Shown here: piece after piece, positions 37,292 to 46,753 of the stretch
Position numbering within the stretch: the stretch's first letter is position 1
Layout of the letters: the number at the start of each line of letters is the position of its first letter
Source of the DNA: Acinetobacter venetianus RAG-1 = CIP 110063
GTDB lineage: Bacteria > Pseudomonadota > Gammaproteobacteria > Pseudomonadales > Moraxellaceae
Reading direction: 5' to 3'
DNA: 64,000 nucleotides
Assembly: GCF_000368585.1 (NCBI RefSeq)
Contig: NZ_KB849558.1
Coordinates: 1,875,925-1,939,924, forward strand
Notes under the pieces: model-generated
Databases searched by the model: none
Told to the model about the DNA's origin: nothing
Seen by the model: the letters and a program-made list of their open reading frames with translations, nothing else
Made by a program: the position numbers and the translations under genes

Positions 37292-37909
37292 TTAAAACTT
37301 AGCTAAACCAAAATTAGGAGGATTGACCAAAAAAGGCCATTTTTTCTGATGCCCCAATCCATACTGAAACAAAGACACTAACATCCGTGCTGTCAAGCCC
37401 CAAACAATTTCACTTTCAACTTGCATACTCGGAAAATAAATCGATTGACGAGCGAGTCGTACCTCATAGGGTAATGGCGGTGCATCAATCAGCTCTTGCA
37501 AAGGAACAAAGAATATCCGATCTATTTCGGTTGGCTGAGCAATCAAGTCAACTTGAGCTGGTATCAATCCAACAATAGGTTTAACAGAAAGTCCACTACG
37601 CGCACGTTGAATAGGTAAATCACCTAAAAGCTTCACATCAAAAGGATTTAAGGCTGTTTCCTCTTGTGCTTCACGCAAAGCGACCACAATATTGCTGGTA
37701 TCACTTGGATCACGCTTCCCACCAGGAAATGATACTTCTCCTGCATGTTGTGATAGATGAATAGAACGACGTGTAAGTAAAACTTTGGGTTTCTGTTCTT
37801 GTGTAATTGCAATTAAAACTGCGGCATCTGCTTGTTGGATTCGTTTGGAAAAACGCAACCGTTGTTGTAAAAGTTCGATTAACGATTGTTCATCCATATC
37901 AAGCATCAC
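37292..37909 (-). CDS. CoA pyrophosphatase-type NUDIX hydrolase
   Basis: The 205-residue protein has a complete NUDIX box (GGKRDPSDTSNIVVALREAQ followed by EETAL) and the preceding SFPGGKRDPSD typical of the NudL/CoAse branch that cleaves coenzyme A to phosphopantetheine and 3',5'-ADP. The annotated ATG at 37909 is followed by another Met at residue 5, so the exact start is uncertain. It is upstream of the gamma carbonic anhydrase gene in a probable two-gene operon. Confidence 0.88.
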   Translation of the reverse strand: MMLDMDEQSLIELLQQRLRFSKRIQQADAAVLIAITQEQKPKVLLTRRSIHLSQHAGEVSFPGGKRDPSDTSNIVVALREAQEETALNPFDVKLLGDLPIQRARSGLSVKPIVGLIPAQVDLIAQPTEIDRIFFVPLQELIDAPPLPYEVRLARQSIYFPSMQVESEIVWGLTARMLVSLFQYGLGHQKKWPFLVNPPNFGLAKF

Positions 37910-38028
37910 TCTTTTTCTATTTCCCTTAATTAAACATCATAGCCGAAATTTGAACCACAATCATAGATCATGATGCGAAGTCAGAAAAATTCAGTTATGC
38001 TGAGTTATCTCTGTCGCTGATGATAATT

Positions 38029-38577
38029 ATGAGCTTTTGCGTTGCGTGTGGACATGAAACTGAAGCAAAAATCCCATTAGGTGATCATAAAACCCGACTT
38101 GTTTGCACCAACTGCGGCAATATTCATTATGAGAATCCTAAGGTTATTTGCGGTGCGCTGGCACTTTGGGATGATAAGGTTTTACTTTGCCGCAGAGCAA
38201 TCGAGCCACGTTATGGGTTGTGGACTTTACCCGCAGGCTATATGGAATTGTTCGAAACGATGGAGCAAGGTGCCGCTCGCGAAACAAGAGAGGAAGCCGA
38301 AGCTGAAGTTGAAATCGAACAACTCTACTGTACCTACAATATCCCTCGCATTGGACAAATTTATGTTCTTTTCAAAGCAAAAATTAAGGACGGTATCTTC
38401 GGAGCAGGTGAAGAAAGCCTCGAATGCCGACTTTTTGAAGAGGATGAAATTCCTTGGACTGAGCTTGCATTTCCAAGTGTAGAGCAAACATTGAAACATT
38501 ACTTTGCAGATCGTAAAGATGGACTATTTCCAGCTCATTTAGAAACCATTGGAACACGACTTGATCATACTGGATAA
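38029..38577 (+). CDS. NUDIX hydrolase with N-terminal zinc ribbon
   Basis: The 182-residue protein begins with a zinc ribbon (CVACG...CTNCG, residues about 3-32). A full NUDIX box follows (GYMELFETMEQGAARETREE then AEAEV). This arrangement occurs in NUDIX enzymes active on NADH or FAD-like substrates, but the substrate is not determined. I prefer the ATG at 38029 (MSFCVACG) over the one at 38020 because the zinc ribbon starts there. It is a single gene ending at a terminator. Confidence 0.87.
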   Translation: MSFCVACGHETEAKIPLGDHKTRLVCTNCGNIHYENPKVICGALALWDDKVLLCRRAIEPRYGLWTLPAGYMELFETMEQGAARETREEAEAEVEIEQLYCTYNIPRIGQIYVLFKAKIKDGIFGAGEESLECRLFEEDEIPWTELAFPSVEQTLKHYFADRKDGLFPAHLETIGTRLDHTG

Positions 38578-38579
38578 AT

Positions 38580-38607
38580 AAAAAAGGCCGCTTATGCGGT
38601 CTTTTTT
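38580..38607. terminator. Bidirectional terminator
   Basis: A-run, stem GGCCGC/GCGGTC with loop TTAT, then a T-run. It separates the NUDIX gene from the convergent fil operon and ends both. Confidence 0.9.
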
Positions 38608-38620
38608 ATTTCATTTTAGA

Positions 38621-40594
38621 TTATGATTTCGTTCTAATCGCTTTACATGCAGGAATAGTCTGATCAGCAATTTTAATACTGACTGTACCAGAGTAACGTT
38701 TACCTAGCTCACGCTCGGCATCAGTTGGCTTTACATACTTATTCTTTTCTTCTGTAGTTAAATCATCATAAAGACGATTATATACATCAGTATAATAAGC
38801 ATAAGTATTCGACCAGCTTACAGTGCTATTTGTAAAGTTTGTTAGGTTTATACCTGTCGCTTGACCACTTAAGAGATTGTGAACATTAATTTTAGCGCCA
38901 GTTCCTGTTGTTAAATTTAAACCAAACATAACACCATTAATCAATCCAAATTTTGAATTAGAGAGGATCATTCTCACAGAGATCGACTTATCATTTGACG
39001 AAAATAATGTAGCACCAACTGTACCAATACGATACTGTATTTGATCATTACTATCAGTGATTGTACCATCAGTGTTCACTGATTTAACTGTGCCACAAAT
39101 ACCACTCATATCCGTCGAACTAGAATTCGCTTTAATATCTGTACGTATATCACCATTTTCATCAACTACGATTCCCACGTTTACAGGAGCTAAATTGGCT
39201 TCATTATTAAAATTGAAAGTCAATGTAGCATAAAGCGGAAATACATACGGCTGTTGCGAAGAAACATTCTTCTCTGTTTTAAAGATATCTTTAGATAAGT
39301 AACTCGATGGATTTGCCTTAACTATATCAATTGTTCCATTATAATTTACGTTATTTACATTCTGTTTCCAAATACCCAAATGTGATGTATCAATAACATC
39401 ACTATCTTTTGCTTTGATTAATTGTCGATATATATTCTCTGTACCCGCGATTGTGTTTCTATTGACTAACTTACCTTGATTGATAAATAAATCTTCATCT
39501 GAATTATTCTCAGTAACATTCAAACGCAAAGGAGTAGCTGTATTAACTTGTTGGGTAATTGGATTTAACCATTCATTTTGAGCATTAATTTGCAACTTAG
39601 TTGGTTTAACTTTAGTAATCAAGGCTATTGGAGCCACAACTAGATTATTACTAATAGTCGCAGGTCCTTTCCATTGCTGGCCATATCCAATTGTATAGCC
39701 TTGACGATCTGATAATAGAAAAAAGGTACCCATAGAATGCAATAAGTCACTTGCTGCATCAATACATTTTGAACTAGGTGTTTTATTACAACCGAAAAAG
39801 CCATCTGGTCTAAGATTATTATTAGTTGATGTACTTTCACCACCTGCTTTGTATGTCGGTAAATCAGACTGCCATATACCTGTATTTACTAAATTTAATA
39901 GCTGAACAACCATATTAAATGCTTGATCATCAGAAATATCACTAACATCTAGCCATGGCTTTAAAATAGTTGCATATTCACCAGATAGAAGCTCATTAAC
40001 TCCAATATCTTTAGTCAGAGAAACTAATTGATCTTTTTTCTCTTCAGTAAACTCTGTAGGCTGTAAATCCCCCACAACATTATCTTTTCTCTCGATTCCC
40101 ATGGCTTGCAAAATTTTTACAATTGCCATTGCAACACGAATTGTCTCATCATTTACATCAAGTGAACTTGGAGTCTTCCCAGTTAAAGCGATTGCAAAAT
40201 CAATAACTCGAAGATGAGGGATTGTCGTTGTTTTTAACTTAGAAATATTATCAAGCTTTACTGTACCTAAATTAATTCTTCGCGCATCAATTCCTTGAAT
40301 AAAAAAGGTTGCATTATCACCTACCTTACAGGCACCAGTAACAATATTGCCTTCTAACTTAGTTGCAAAATGATTAAATGTATCAGTACTGCAATCAAAA
40401 TTTATACCTGCCGCAGGATAATCAAGTACAAATCTCAAGCAATCTGTGTCATTTATATTACAACTTGTATTTGAAGTTACTCCATCAACTCCTTGTGTTG
40501 GATCTTCATTTATTTTTGCACTTTCACCACCACAACCAGTTAAGAGAGCCGCAAATGTAGATAAAGCGAAAGGTAATATTATTTTCTTATTCAT
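38621..40594 (-). CDS. filF: Putative pilus system lipoprotein FilF
   Basis: The 657-residue protein has a lipoprotein signal with lipobox LLTGCGG, so it is lipidated at Cys21 and anchored in a membrane. Two short cysteine pairs (SCNINDTDC) and a large strand-rich body follow; no enzymatic motif was seen. It is the last gene of the filA-F operon, which Acinetobacter annotation calls a putative pilus system. AGGATGAG precedes the ATG. A role as surface or periplasmic partner of the other Fil proteins is inference. Confidence 0.82.
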   Translation of the reverse strand: MNKKIILPFALSTFAALLTGCGGESAKINEDPTQGVDGVTSNTSCNINDTDCLRFVLDYPAAGINFDCSTDTFNHFATKLEGNIVTGACKVGDNATFFIQGIDARRINLGTVKLDNISKLKTTTIPHLRVIDFAIALTGKTPSSLDVNDETIRVAMAIVKILQAMGIERKDNVVGDLQPTEFTEEKKDQLVSLTKDIGVNELLSGEYATILKPWLDVSDISDDQAFNMVVQLLNLVNTGIWQSDLPTYKAGGESTSTNNNLRPDGFFGCNKTPSSKCIDAASDLLHSMGTFFLLSDRQGYTIGYGQQWKGPATISNNLVVAPIALITKVKPTKLQINAQNEWLNPITQQVNTATPLRLNVTENNSDEDLFINQGKLVNRNTIAGTENIYRQLIKAKDSDVIDTSHLGIWKQNVNNVNYNGTIDIVKANPSSYLSKDIFKTEKNVSSQQPYVFPLYATLTFNFNNEANLAPVNVGIVVDENGDIRTDIKANSSSTDMSGICGTVKSVNTDGTITDSNDQIQYRIGTVGATLFSSNDKSISVRMILSNSKFGLINGVMFGLNLTTGTGAKINVHNLLSGQATGINLTNFTNSTVSWSNTYAYYTDVYNRLYDDLTTEEKNKYVKPTDAERELGKRYSGTVSIKIADQTIPACKAIRTKS

Positions 40595-40613
40595 ACAAAA
40601 CTCATCCTAATAG

Positions 40614-41807
40614 TTACTGTAAAACAGAGAGATTTATCTGTCCTTGATTCGAAAGTTCTTTTTCTGGCACATCAACTGCGGAGGCCAATGGTGTCATCAT
40701 TAAATAGCGAGTATTTGAAGGTATACGAAGAGTTCCTTGAATTGCAGCATGCTTAAATAAAGATGTATTTACTGTAGCATTTTTAAAACCACTTACTCCT
40801 TCATTTATACATCCTTTCTCATCTAAAAATACAACTAAAGGCCAATAATAAGCTGGGCTTTCAATACTAGAAGCAAATGAATCCATTTGCACATATCTTA
40901 TTGAGCTATCCAACTCAATTAACTCATATTCAAATTTTTCTTTAAGTGGTTTTCTTGGCCAAATACCGATTTCTTTTTTCGGTGTCAACTTTTTAATTGA
41001 CTTAGAATAACCTTCAAGAAAGCAACGGTCATTTTCAAATGCGAGAGCTAAATCTTGTGCTGATAAACGCATGTAACTTTCAGCTAATGTAATTGGTTTA
41101 TTTGAGTCTAATGATCGATTCATAATACGATCAAGCATAGAGCGACTTACACCCTTTTTACGCTCAATGGTTTCAAAACGTCCACTACCATCAGGCATCG
41201 TATAAAAGCGTTTTTTTCCTTCTAAATTAAACTCCTGATCTTCCAAATATTCATTATTAACGTATTTAACACCATCGATATCTGTGAACGGTTTATTATT
41301 ACCGTCTTGTATCTCATTCGACATTTTTTTTGTAACCACAGGTACAGTATTACCTTTAAGCTTTTCTGCAGATTCGGCAATCGGCTTGTCACTTTTAATT
41401 GAAGTATTTGGTAACTCAAGTGTTTTTATAACTTGGTTTTTAGCAGGCGTAATATCCTGATTTTTATTCGTATGTTCGGCTGGCTGTATCAAACCTTTAT
41501 CTATTGTCGTGGGAATGGCATTTTGTTGTAATGGCTGTATTGGGGTAACTTCAAACCTTTTTTCCTTAGCAGTCACATCTTTTTTAGAAATAGGATCGAT
41601 AGAAGGAGTTAATCCCTCAACCGACTCTTTCACAGGTATCTTTAGCACTTTTTCTTGGTCTTTTTTTGGCACAATCATTGGTCGACCATCTGGACCAATG
41701 ATTGTATAGAAACCATCTGCATATAGATTGGATCCACTCACAAAACCAATGAATATAATTAGTATTGGGAGTTTTGATCGTTGATTTCTGTTCTTTTGCA
41801 TTACCAT
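40614..41807 (-). CDS. filE: Putative pilus assembly protein FilE
   Basis: The 397-residue protein has an N-terminal hydrophobic signal (LPILIIFIGFVSGSNLYA) followed by DGFYTIIGPDGRPMIVPKK, typical of FilE. A low-complexity lysine- and proline-rich linker (about residues 60-165) separates this from a folded C-terminal half. It overlaps filD: a second ATG at 41801 forms TAATG with the filD stop and may be the true start. The function is unknown; export and envelope location are likely. Confidence 0.82.
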   Translation of the reverse strand: MVMQKNRNQRSKLPILIIFIGFVSGSNLYADGFYTIIGPDGRPMIVPKKDQEKVLKIPVKESVEGLTPSIDPISKKDVTAKEKRFEVTPIQPLQQNAIPTTIDKGLIQPAEHTNKNQDITPAKNQVIKTLELPNTSIKSDKPIAESAEKLKGNTVPVVTKKMSNEIQDGNNKPFTDIDGVKYVNNEYLEDQEFNLEGKKRFYTMPDGSGRFETIERKKGVSRSMLDRIMNRSLDSNKPITLAESYMRLSAQDLALAFENDRCFLEGYSKSIKKLTPKKEIGIWPRKPLKEKFEYELIELDSSIRYVQMDSFASSIESPAYYWPLVVFLDEKGCINEGVSGFKNATVNTSLFKHAAIQGTLRIPSNTRYLMMTPLASAVDVPEKELSNQGQINLSVLQ

Positions 41808-43471
41808 CTAGTTCTATAGTTGATACCAAGTAAAGTGACTTTGGTATTGGTTTTAACATTCAGTCCGGCATAAGGGTTTAATAAAATATTATCTACCCCT
41901 GTCTTATTTGATAGACTACTTGTATTTGCTGGAATATCATCACGACTGCGCAAAAAACCGACAGATAAATCTAAATCTGTATCTTGATCAAAACGATAAC
42001 CAAGACCTAGACCAAATAATTGTGCATTGTTAATCGGCACCATCGTATTGCGCTTATCGTCAGGAATAGAACTCGTACGTGGTTCATATCCAATTCTCAA
42101 TTTCAAACGATCCGTTGCCGAATATTCGAAACCTATTCCCCAACGCCAAGAAGACTGAAATTTTAAAGGTAAAGCTAATGAGCGATCAGTTACATCTGCA
42201 GATAATAACTTTGCTACTTTTAATAGTGAGATTTGTCGATCAAATTCGAATTTAAACTTATCCCATGCGGAGAAATCAGTCCATCCAACATCAAAATTCA
42301 TTTGTAAATCAGGAAAAATTTTATATTTTATTCCAGCCTTAAAATGCTGTGGATATTTGAAATCCATAGCGACTAAGCCAGATTCAATATTCGGTACATA
42401 TCCAGGTAAACCCAAAATTGCAGCAAGAATCTGACCCGTAGCAGAAGAGTTCAAACCAGCAATCAGTTGCTGAGGAGCATTCGCATTATTAATTAAATAC
42501 TTCCCCCGTAAACGCATTTTTGCTTCACTTTGATAAACCATGCCGAAACTAAAGTCATCAGTTGGCTCCCACAGTAAGCCTAAGTTATAGCTAGGACTTA
42601 ATGATTGTTCTAATGAAACATCTAATGCTCCCATTTTATTAAATGGGTTCATCCCTTCTTTCGCGTTACACATACCAAAAAGAAGTAGATCAGTGATGAT
42701 ATCTCCATTGTCCTTGAATGGACCACAGACAACCTCATCAACCATTCGCAGAACACCAATCATCTCATTAGGAAATCGTAAATCAGTTTTCATAGCGATC
42801 GCTTGATAAGACATACCAAATGATGCACCAAGAGATAAATGATCATTAACCTGATAACCAAATGAAGGAGATAAGTAAGTAATACGCTCTAAAGCAACTT
42901 GTTGTCCCATATAATTACTAGGGTTACCATCTTCTGCACCAAAACCAGCAACTAACGGAGCATAAACTGCTGTAGCATAAGTCACTTTTGATCCTGGCGG
43001 CTTATAAGCTATACCAGCAGTTGGTGCTGCTAAAGGAGAGTTAGGACCCAAATCTACAATTTTTTTAAGAATAGGAACATAAATACTAGCATATTCAACA
43101 TCACCGGATACCGTACCTTTAAAATCAGTACAGATACCCGTGTCCACTTCTGGCCCATCATTACAGACTAATGGATCATCTGAATATCCAAAAACATTAT
43201 AACCCGCAGGAGCGGCATAATCTCGTTTGATGGCAAAGTTAGCTAAAATGCCCTGAACATCTGTTTGTAATCCATCAATCTTCGTCAATGCTGCGGGATT
43301 AAAATGTACTGCACTAATCCCTGGAGGGTCAGCCGTAACAGCATTACCTAAAGATAAGGAGCGTAAATCCACTGATAAATCTTGCCCTAATTGGGCATTA
43401 GTTATATTCGAAAGTCCTGCAACGAAAATACCAAACGCTAAAGGACATAACTTAGGATATTTCACCATCAT
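41801..43471 (-). CDS. filD: Fil-operon outer-membrane protein FilD, FadL/OmpP1-like
   Basis: The 556-residue protein has a signal peptide (FVAGLSNITNA-QL). Then comes the family-typical DLRSLSLGNAVTADPPGISA and VHFNPAALTKIDG, which place it in the FadL/OmpP1/TodX barrel family that passes hydrophobic compounds across the outer membrane. The C-terminus GINYRTRW ends in an aromatic residue as barrels do. It lies 6 bp after filC. In this operon it may serve secretion or lipid passage instead of fatty acid uptake. Confidence 0.85.
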   Translation of the reverse strand: MMVKYPKLCPLAFGIFVAGLSNITNAQLGQDLSVDLRSLSLGNAVTADPPGISAVHFNPAALTKIDGLQTDVQGILANFAIKRDYAAPAGYNVFGYSDDPLVCNDGPEVDTGICTDFKGTVSGDVEYASIYVPILKKIVDLGPNSPLAAPTAGIAYKPPGSKVTYATAVYAPLVAGFGAEDGNPSNYMGQQVALERITYLSPSFGYQVNDHLSLGASFGMSYQAIAMKTDLRFPNEMIGVLRMVDEVVCGPFKDNGDIITDLLLFGMCNAKEGMNPFNKMGALDVSLEQSLSPSYNLGLLWEPTDDFSFGMVYQSEAKMRLRGKYLINNANAPQQLIAGLNSSATGQILAAILGLPGYVPNIESGLVAMDFKYPQHFKAGIKYKIFPDLQMNFDVGWTDFSAWDKFKFEFDRQISLLKVAKLLSADVTDRSLALPLKFQSSWRWGIGFEYSATDRLKLRIGYEPRTSSIPDDKRNTMVPINNAQLFGLGLGYRFDQDTDLDLSVGFLRSRDDIPANTSSLSNKTGVDNILLNPYAGLNVKTNTKVTLLGINYRTRW

Positions 43472-43477
43472 GTCTCC

Positions 43478-44614
43478 TTAACGTAGTTTTTTTCCAAAAC
43501 CAATAATATCTAGTGGGAATGACAAGCCTAGAGATACATCTGGTGCATCTTCTGTCAAACCAATTCCAACAGTTCCATTCACAATTGTTTCTGGTGAAAC
43601 ACGAACCCCTAATGCAAAAGATAACATTGAGCTACTTTGATCAGCAGACTTATAGCTTTCATCATTCTCAAAATAGAATTTTGCACCTGTATTAAAACTT
43701 TGTTGATATGACATAGTCAAAGACACATCATAGTTAAATGAGTATGCGAATCCGAATGAAAAACCTCCGCTCAGACCTGGATCAAAACTTTCTAGCGTAC
43801 GAGTCCCGCGCAGCTGATTTAATCCCGACTCTTTCAAACCATAATTCGCAGAAACAGATGTAAATAAAACAACAGGATCAATATACTTACGTGTACTTGC
43901 GCCAACACCTACCGAGTAATATCCCTTACCTGTCGATAACTCATCAATACCAATCTCATAAGGACTGTCACCAGTTTTTGTTGATAAACTACCAAAGAGA
44001 ACTAACGGTAAACGTCCTTGTTTTAATGGGAACGGCTCCCAACGTGCACCAAAAGAAATATCCCCCAAACCAGCAGCAGTCTTATCTTGCAATAAATCTT
44101 TTTTAGCCATAAAGGGAAGCGTTGCAGATAACGTAACATTATCTAAGACGCCATATTGAACAGTAAAAGAGTTCGTTAATGTATGGTTTGCATCCTCTTC
44201 AACCCTTAACCGCGCCAAAGTACTTGTACTATCCCCTGTTGCTAGATCAAGTCGACTGTCTCTGTAATATGTGTAATCAATATCATAATAAGATGAAAAT
44301 ACACCTTTTTTTATCAGAGAATATTGTCTCTCATTTGATGTAAACACTTCTTGTAAATTAGTTTCTTTCGTAGCATCACCATCTTGTTTTTGTAATGCAT
44401 TCGCGGCTTGATTAGCATCACTTCCAGTTGTAACAATCGCATCATTTCCAGACTCACCTACGTCTTGACTAGAATCTACTGCTGACTCAGTTGCTTGAAC
44501 TTGTTCCTGCTGTTCAACTATTGGCGTTTGAGGCTGTTCTTCTGCATAAAGAGTTGACGTGATAGCACTTAAACTCAATGCTAACACACTCATATTCATC
44601 CATTGATTATTCAT
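43478..44614 (-). CDS. filC: Fil-operon outer-membrane protein FilC
   Basis: The 378-residue protein has a signal peptide (ALSLSAITSTLYA-EE) and a glutamine-rich acidic linker to about residue 90. A beta-barrel-like region follows, with strands such as GLGDISFGARWEPFPLKQG and a C-terminal GLSFPLDIIGFGKKLR. It resembles MetA-pathway or phenol-degradation type outer-membrane proteins. Precise function unknown; it is the second predicted barrel in the operon. Confidence 0.78.
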   Translation of the reverse strand: MNNQWMNMSVLALSLSAITSTLYAEEQPQTPIVEQQEQVQATESAVDSSQDVGESGNDAIVTTGSDANQAANALQKQDGDATKETNLQEVFTSNERQYSLIKKGVFSSYYDIDYTYYRDSRLDLATGDSTSTLARLRVEEDANHTLTNSFTVQYGVLDNVTLSATLPFMAKKDLLQDKTAAGLGDISFGARWEPFPLKQGRLPLVLFGSLSTKTGDSPYEIGIDELSTGKGYYSVGVGASTRKYIDPVVLFTSVSANYGLKESGLNQLRGTRTLESFDPGLSGGFSFGFAYSFNYDVSLTMSYQQSFNTGAKFYFENDESYKSADQSSSMLSFALGVRVSPETIVNGTVGIGLTEDAPDVSLGLSFPLDIIGFGKKLR

Positions 44615-44657
44615 TGTGACATCCTACTAATTCATTTTATTTACTAAAATCTGTTGT

Positions 44658-45491
44658 TTATTTACGCTTGTAATACATCCGCATAAAAGTCGTAATCGGC
44701 TTGTTGTAGTTTTCTGAATTAGGATCAGCGTCCAATACTCTACGCATTGTTGAGGCCTTATCAGCAATTTTTTCAAATCTTTGGGTTGGAAATTGAATTT
44801 CCGCTAATGCATATCTATTAATTGTTGCATCATCAACATGCCGCATATCTGCATCTTGTAATGCTAAGAAGTTCTTACGATATTGCTCAGGTATATCTAT
44901 AATGAATAAAGTATTATTATCCCATATCTCTTTAAATCGAGACTCATCAAAACTGATATTCCCAAGAGATGGATCTGCAACATATACCCTACCATCTTTA
45001 TACGCTTTATATACTACAAAATGCTTAAAGCCTGCATAAGTAATTGGCACTATCGCAGGCTGTTTTAATGCCGTTAAATCAGAAAACTCTCCACGATAGC
45101 CACCACTATTTAACCCCAACGCGCTGACAAATCTTTTCATATCGAGTAAAGAAAAGCTACGACGTTCGATGATACGCTGATATTCACCGTATTGAAGCAA
45201 ACCTGTCATAGTTTGTTGTTCTGTAAGCTTTAATCCACCGTAACCATTTAAAAGAGTCGTTAAAGCTGCCGAGCCACAACTATAATCATAGGCTTGACGT
45301 ACGATACCTCGGAATTGGTCTTCAACTGCTGGCTTAATTACAACGGCTTCACGATGATTTCGTGTAAACGAAGGATTTCTTGAGTCCAAGGTCTCTGTGT
45401 AATACACAGTTCCCTCAGGCTTTTTTTCTATTTCGAAGGCCTGCGTTGTAAAGTAATACATCAATGCAGAGCCTAAAGCTATCTCTAACAT
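44658..45491 (-). CDS. filB: Stand-alone C39-family peptidase FilB
   Basis: The 277-residue protein has a hydrophobic N-terminus (LEIALGSALMYYFTTQAF) and a C39 papain-like domain. The catalytic cysteine lies in RQAYDYSCGSAALTTLLNGY (Cys72, oxyanion Gln66), the histidine in GFKHFVVYKAY (His157) and the aspartate in VADPSLG (Asp173). C39 peptidases normally sit on ABC exporters and cut leader peptides after double glycine; here there is no ABC domain. In this operon it probably processes a Fil protein in the periplasm, but the substrate is unknown. Confidence 0.85.
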   Translation of the reverse strand: MLEIALGSALMYYFTTQAFEIEKKPEGTVYYTETLDSRNPSFTRNHREAVVIKPAVEDQFRGIVRQAYDYSCGSAALTTLLNGYGGLKLTEQQTMTGLLQYGEYQRIIERRSFSLLDMKRFVSALGLNSGGYRGEFSDLTALKQPAIVPITYAGFKHFVVYKAYKDGRVYVADPSLGNISFDESRFKEIWDNNTLFIIDIPEQYRKNFLALQDADMRHVDDATINRYALAEIQFPTQRFEKIADKASTMRRVLDADPNSENYNKPITTFMRMYYKRK

Positions 45492-45684
45492 AAGTCTCTT
45501 TTCTTAACAGCGGCATACTTGCCTTATTCATTTTATTCTCAGTGCTCTAGACACCTCTTCCCTGTTTGTTGAAGATACATTCTTTTATAAAAAAAAACAG
45601 CATTTTTTTAGTTTTTTTTGACGAAATGTAGCAAAACTATGTTTTAGGTAAATTTATATAATAAATAAGTGACATCCATTACAT

Positions 45685-45724
45685 ATTTTTCAAAAGATAG
45701 TGTATTAATAATCTTTTGAAAAAT
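45685..45724. other. 14-bp inverted repeat between filA and filB
   Basis: ATTTTTCAAAAGAT (45685-45698) is perfectly complementary to ATCTTTTGAAAAAT (45711-45724). It lies directly behind the filA terminator in the direction of transcription. It may shape or protect the mRNA end, or serve as an operator for filB-F. The role is not known. Confidence 0.6.
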
Positions 45725-45754
45725 AAAAAAAGCGCACAATGTGCGCTTTTTTTT
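45725..45754 (-). terminator. Terminator between filA and filB
   Basis: Stem AGCGCAC/GTGCGCT around AAT, with runs of T on the minus strand. It directly follows filA, so most transcripts should end here and filB-F would depend on read-through or their own promoter. Confidence 0.88.
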
Positions 45755-45763
45755 AACAACAAC

Positions 45764-46753
45764 TTAGTGACCAGAAATAGTAATTACTGCACCAGCTGTA
45801 GGAGTTAAACCATGGTAAGCTTGCATACCTTGAACTTCAACATCACCAATTGACGCTGCAGTTGAGCTACCTAAACGTACACCAGAGATGTAAACATCTG
45901 TTGGAGTTCCACCAGCAGTGATTTTAAGGTAACCATCATTTGCACCAGCTACACTTTCACCAACAACACCAACTTGCGCATTAACAGTTAAATTCGCACC
46001 TGAAGCATCAGCAACTTTGATACTGTCTAAGTGAATTTCACCAGCTAAAGTACTAGTAGCGCCACTTAAAGTAGTCTGACCGATAGTTGAACTATCAAGA
46101 ATACCTAGATCTGTAATCTCCAAACCACCAGTCATTGTTGTATTTAAAACAATCATAGCACCTTGAGGAGCTGCACCCAACTGAATATTTGCACTAGTTA
46201 CGCCTGTTTTAAGCGTTAAACCAGATAAAATTGCGTTATAGTTAGAAGCATCATTACCACGACGAATACCAGGACCAGTACCTGTAGCATTAGAAGCAGA
46301 AACACCAATTTCGCCAATTGCGATATCTAAACCAGATACTTGTGCTGCAATGTTAAGAAATGCTGTGTTACCACCGCCTGCACCAGCATCAGTATCGATC
46401 GCAAGATCCATTAAGTTATGGCTAGGTAAAAGAGCTGCGGTGTTAGCACCAATCACAATACCCTTAGTTGCTGTAGCACCAGTACCATTTGCTTGAATAA
46501 CGATCGCACCTGCTGTATCTGTACCACCAACAGCAGTACCAGTACTAGACAAACCATCATTATCATGAATTAAAACTTTTTCAATATCTAAACGAGAAAC
46601 ACCGATACCGATATTGATCCCATCTTGACCTGTTGCAGCGCTGAGTGCAGCATCATCCATTGCCTGCATAGCCATTGCATTTGCGCTAATCGCCATTGAA
46701 GAAACTAAAGCTAGTTTAGTAAACATTTTCATTGAGCACTCTCCCAAGAGCAT
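45764..46753 (-). CDS. filA: Putative pilus system major protein FilA
   Basis: The 329-residue protein starts with a signal peptide (MAISANAMA) and a short AMDDAALSAATGQDGINIGIG segment seen in FilA-like proteins. The body is rich in Gly, Ala, Thr and short strand motifs (LDIAIGEIGV, LEITDLGI, DVYISGVRLG). This suggests a beta-helical or fibre-forming protein, and it ends in ITISGH. A strong terminator right after it and a long promoter region before it suggest high, separate expression, as for a major subunit. Filament formation is inference; the name follows Acinetobacter usage. I place the start at 46753, but the MKMFTKL start at about 46735 is preferable. Confidence 0.82.
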   Translation of the reverse strand: MLLGECSMKMFTKLALVSSMAISANAMAMQAMDDAALSAATGQDGINIGIGVSRLDIEKVLIHDNDGLSSTGTAVGGTDTAGAIVIQANGTGATATKGIVIGANTAALLPSHNLMDLAIDTDAGAGGGNTAFLNIAAQVSGLDIAIGEIGVSASNATGTGPGIRRGNDASNYNAILSGLTLKTGVTSANIQLGAAPQGAMIVLNTTMTGGLEITDLGILDSSTIGQTTLSGATSTLAGEIHLDSIKVADASGANLTVNAQVGVVGESVAGANDGYLKITAGGTPTDVYISGVRLGSSTAASIGDVEVQGMQAYHGLTPTAGAVITISGH

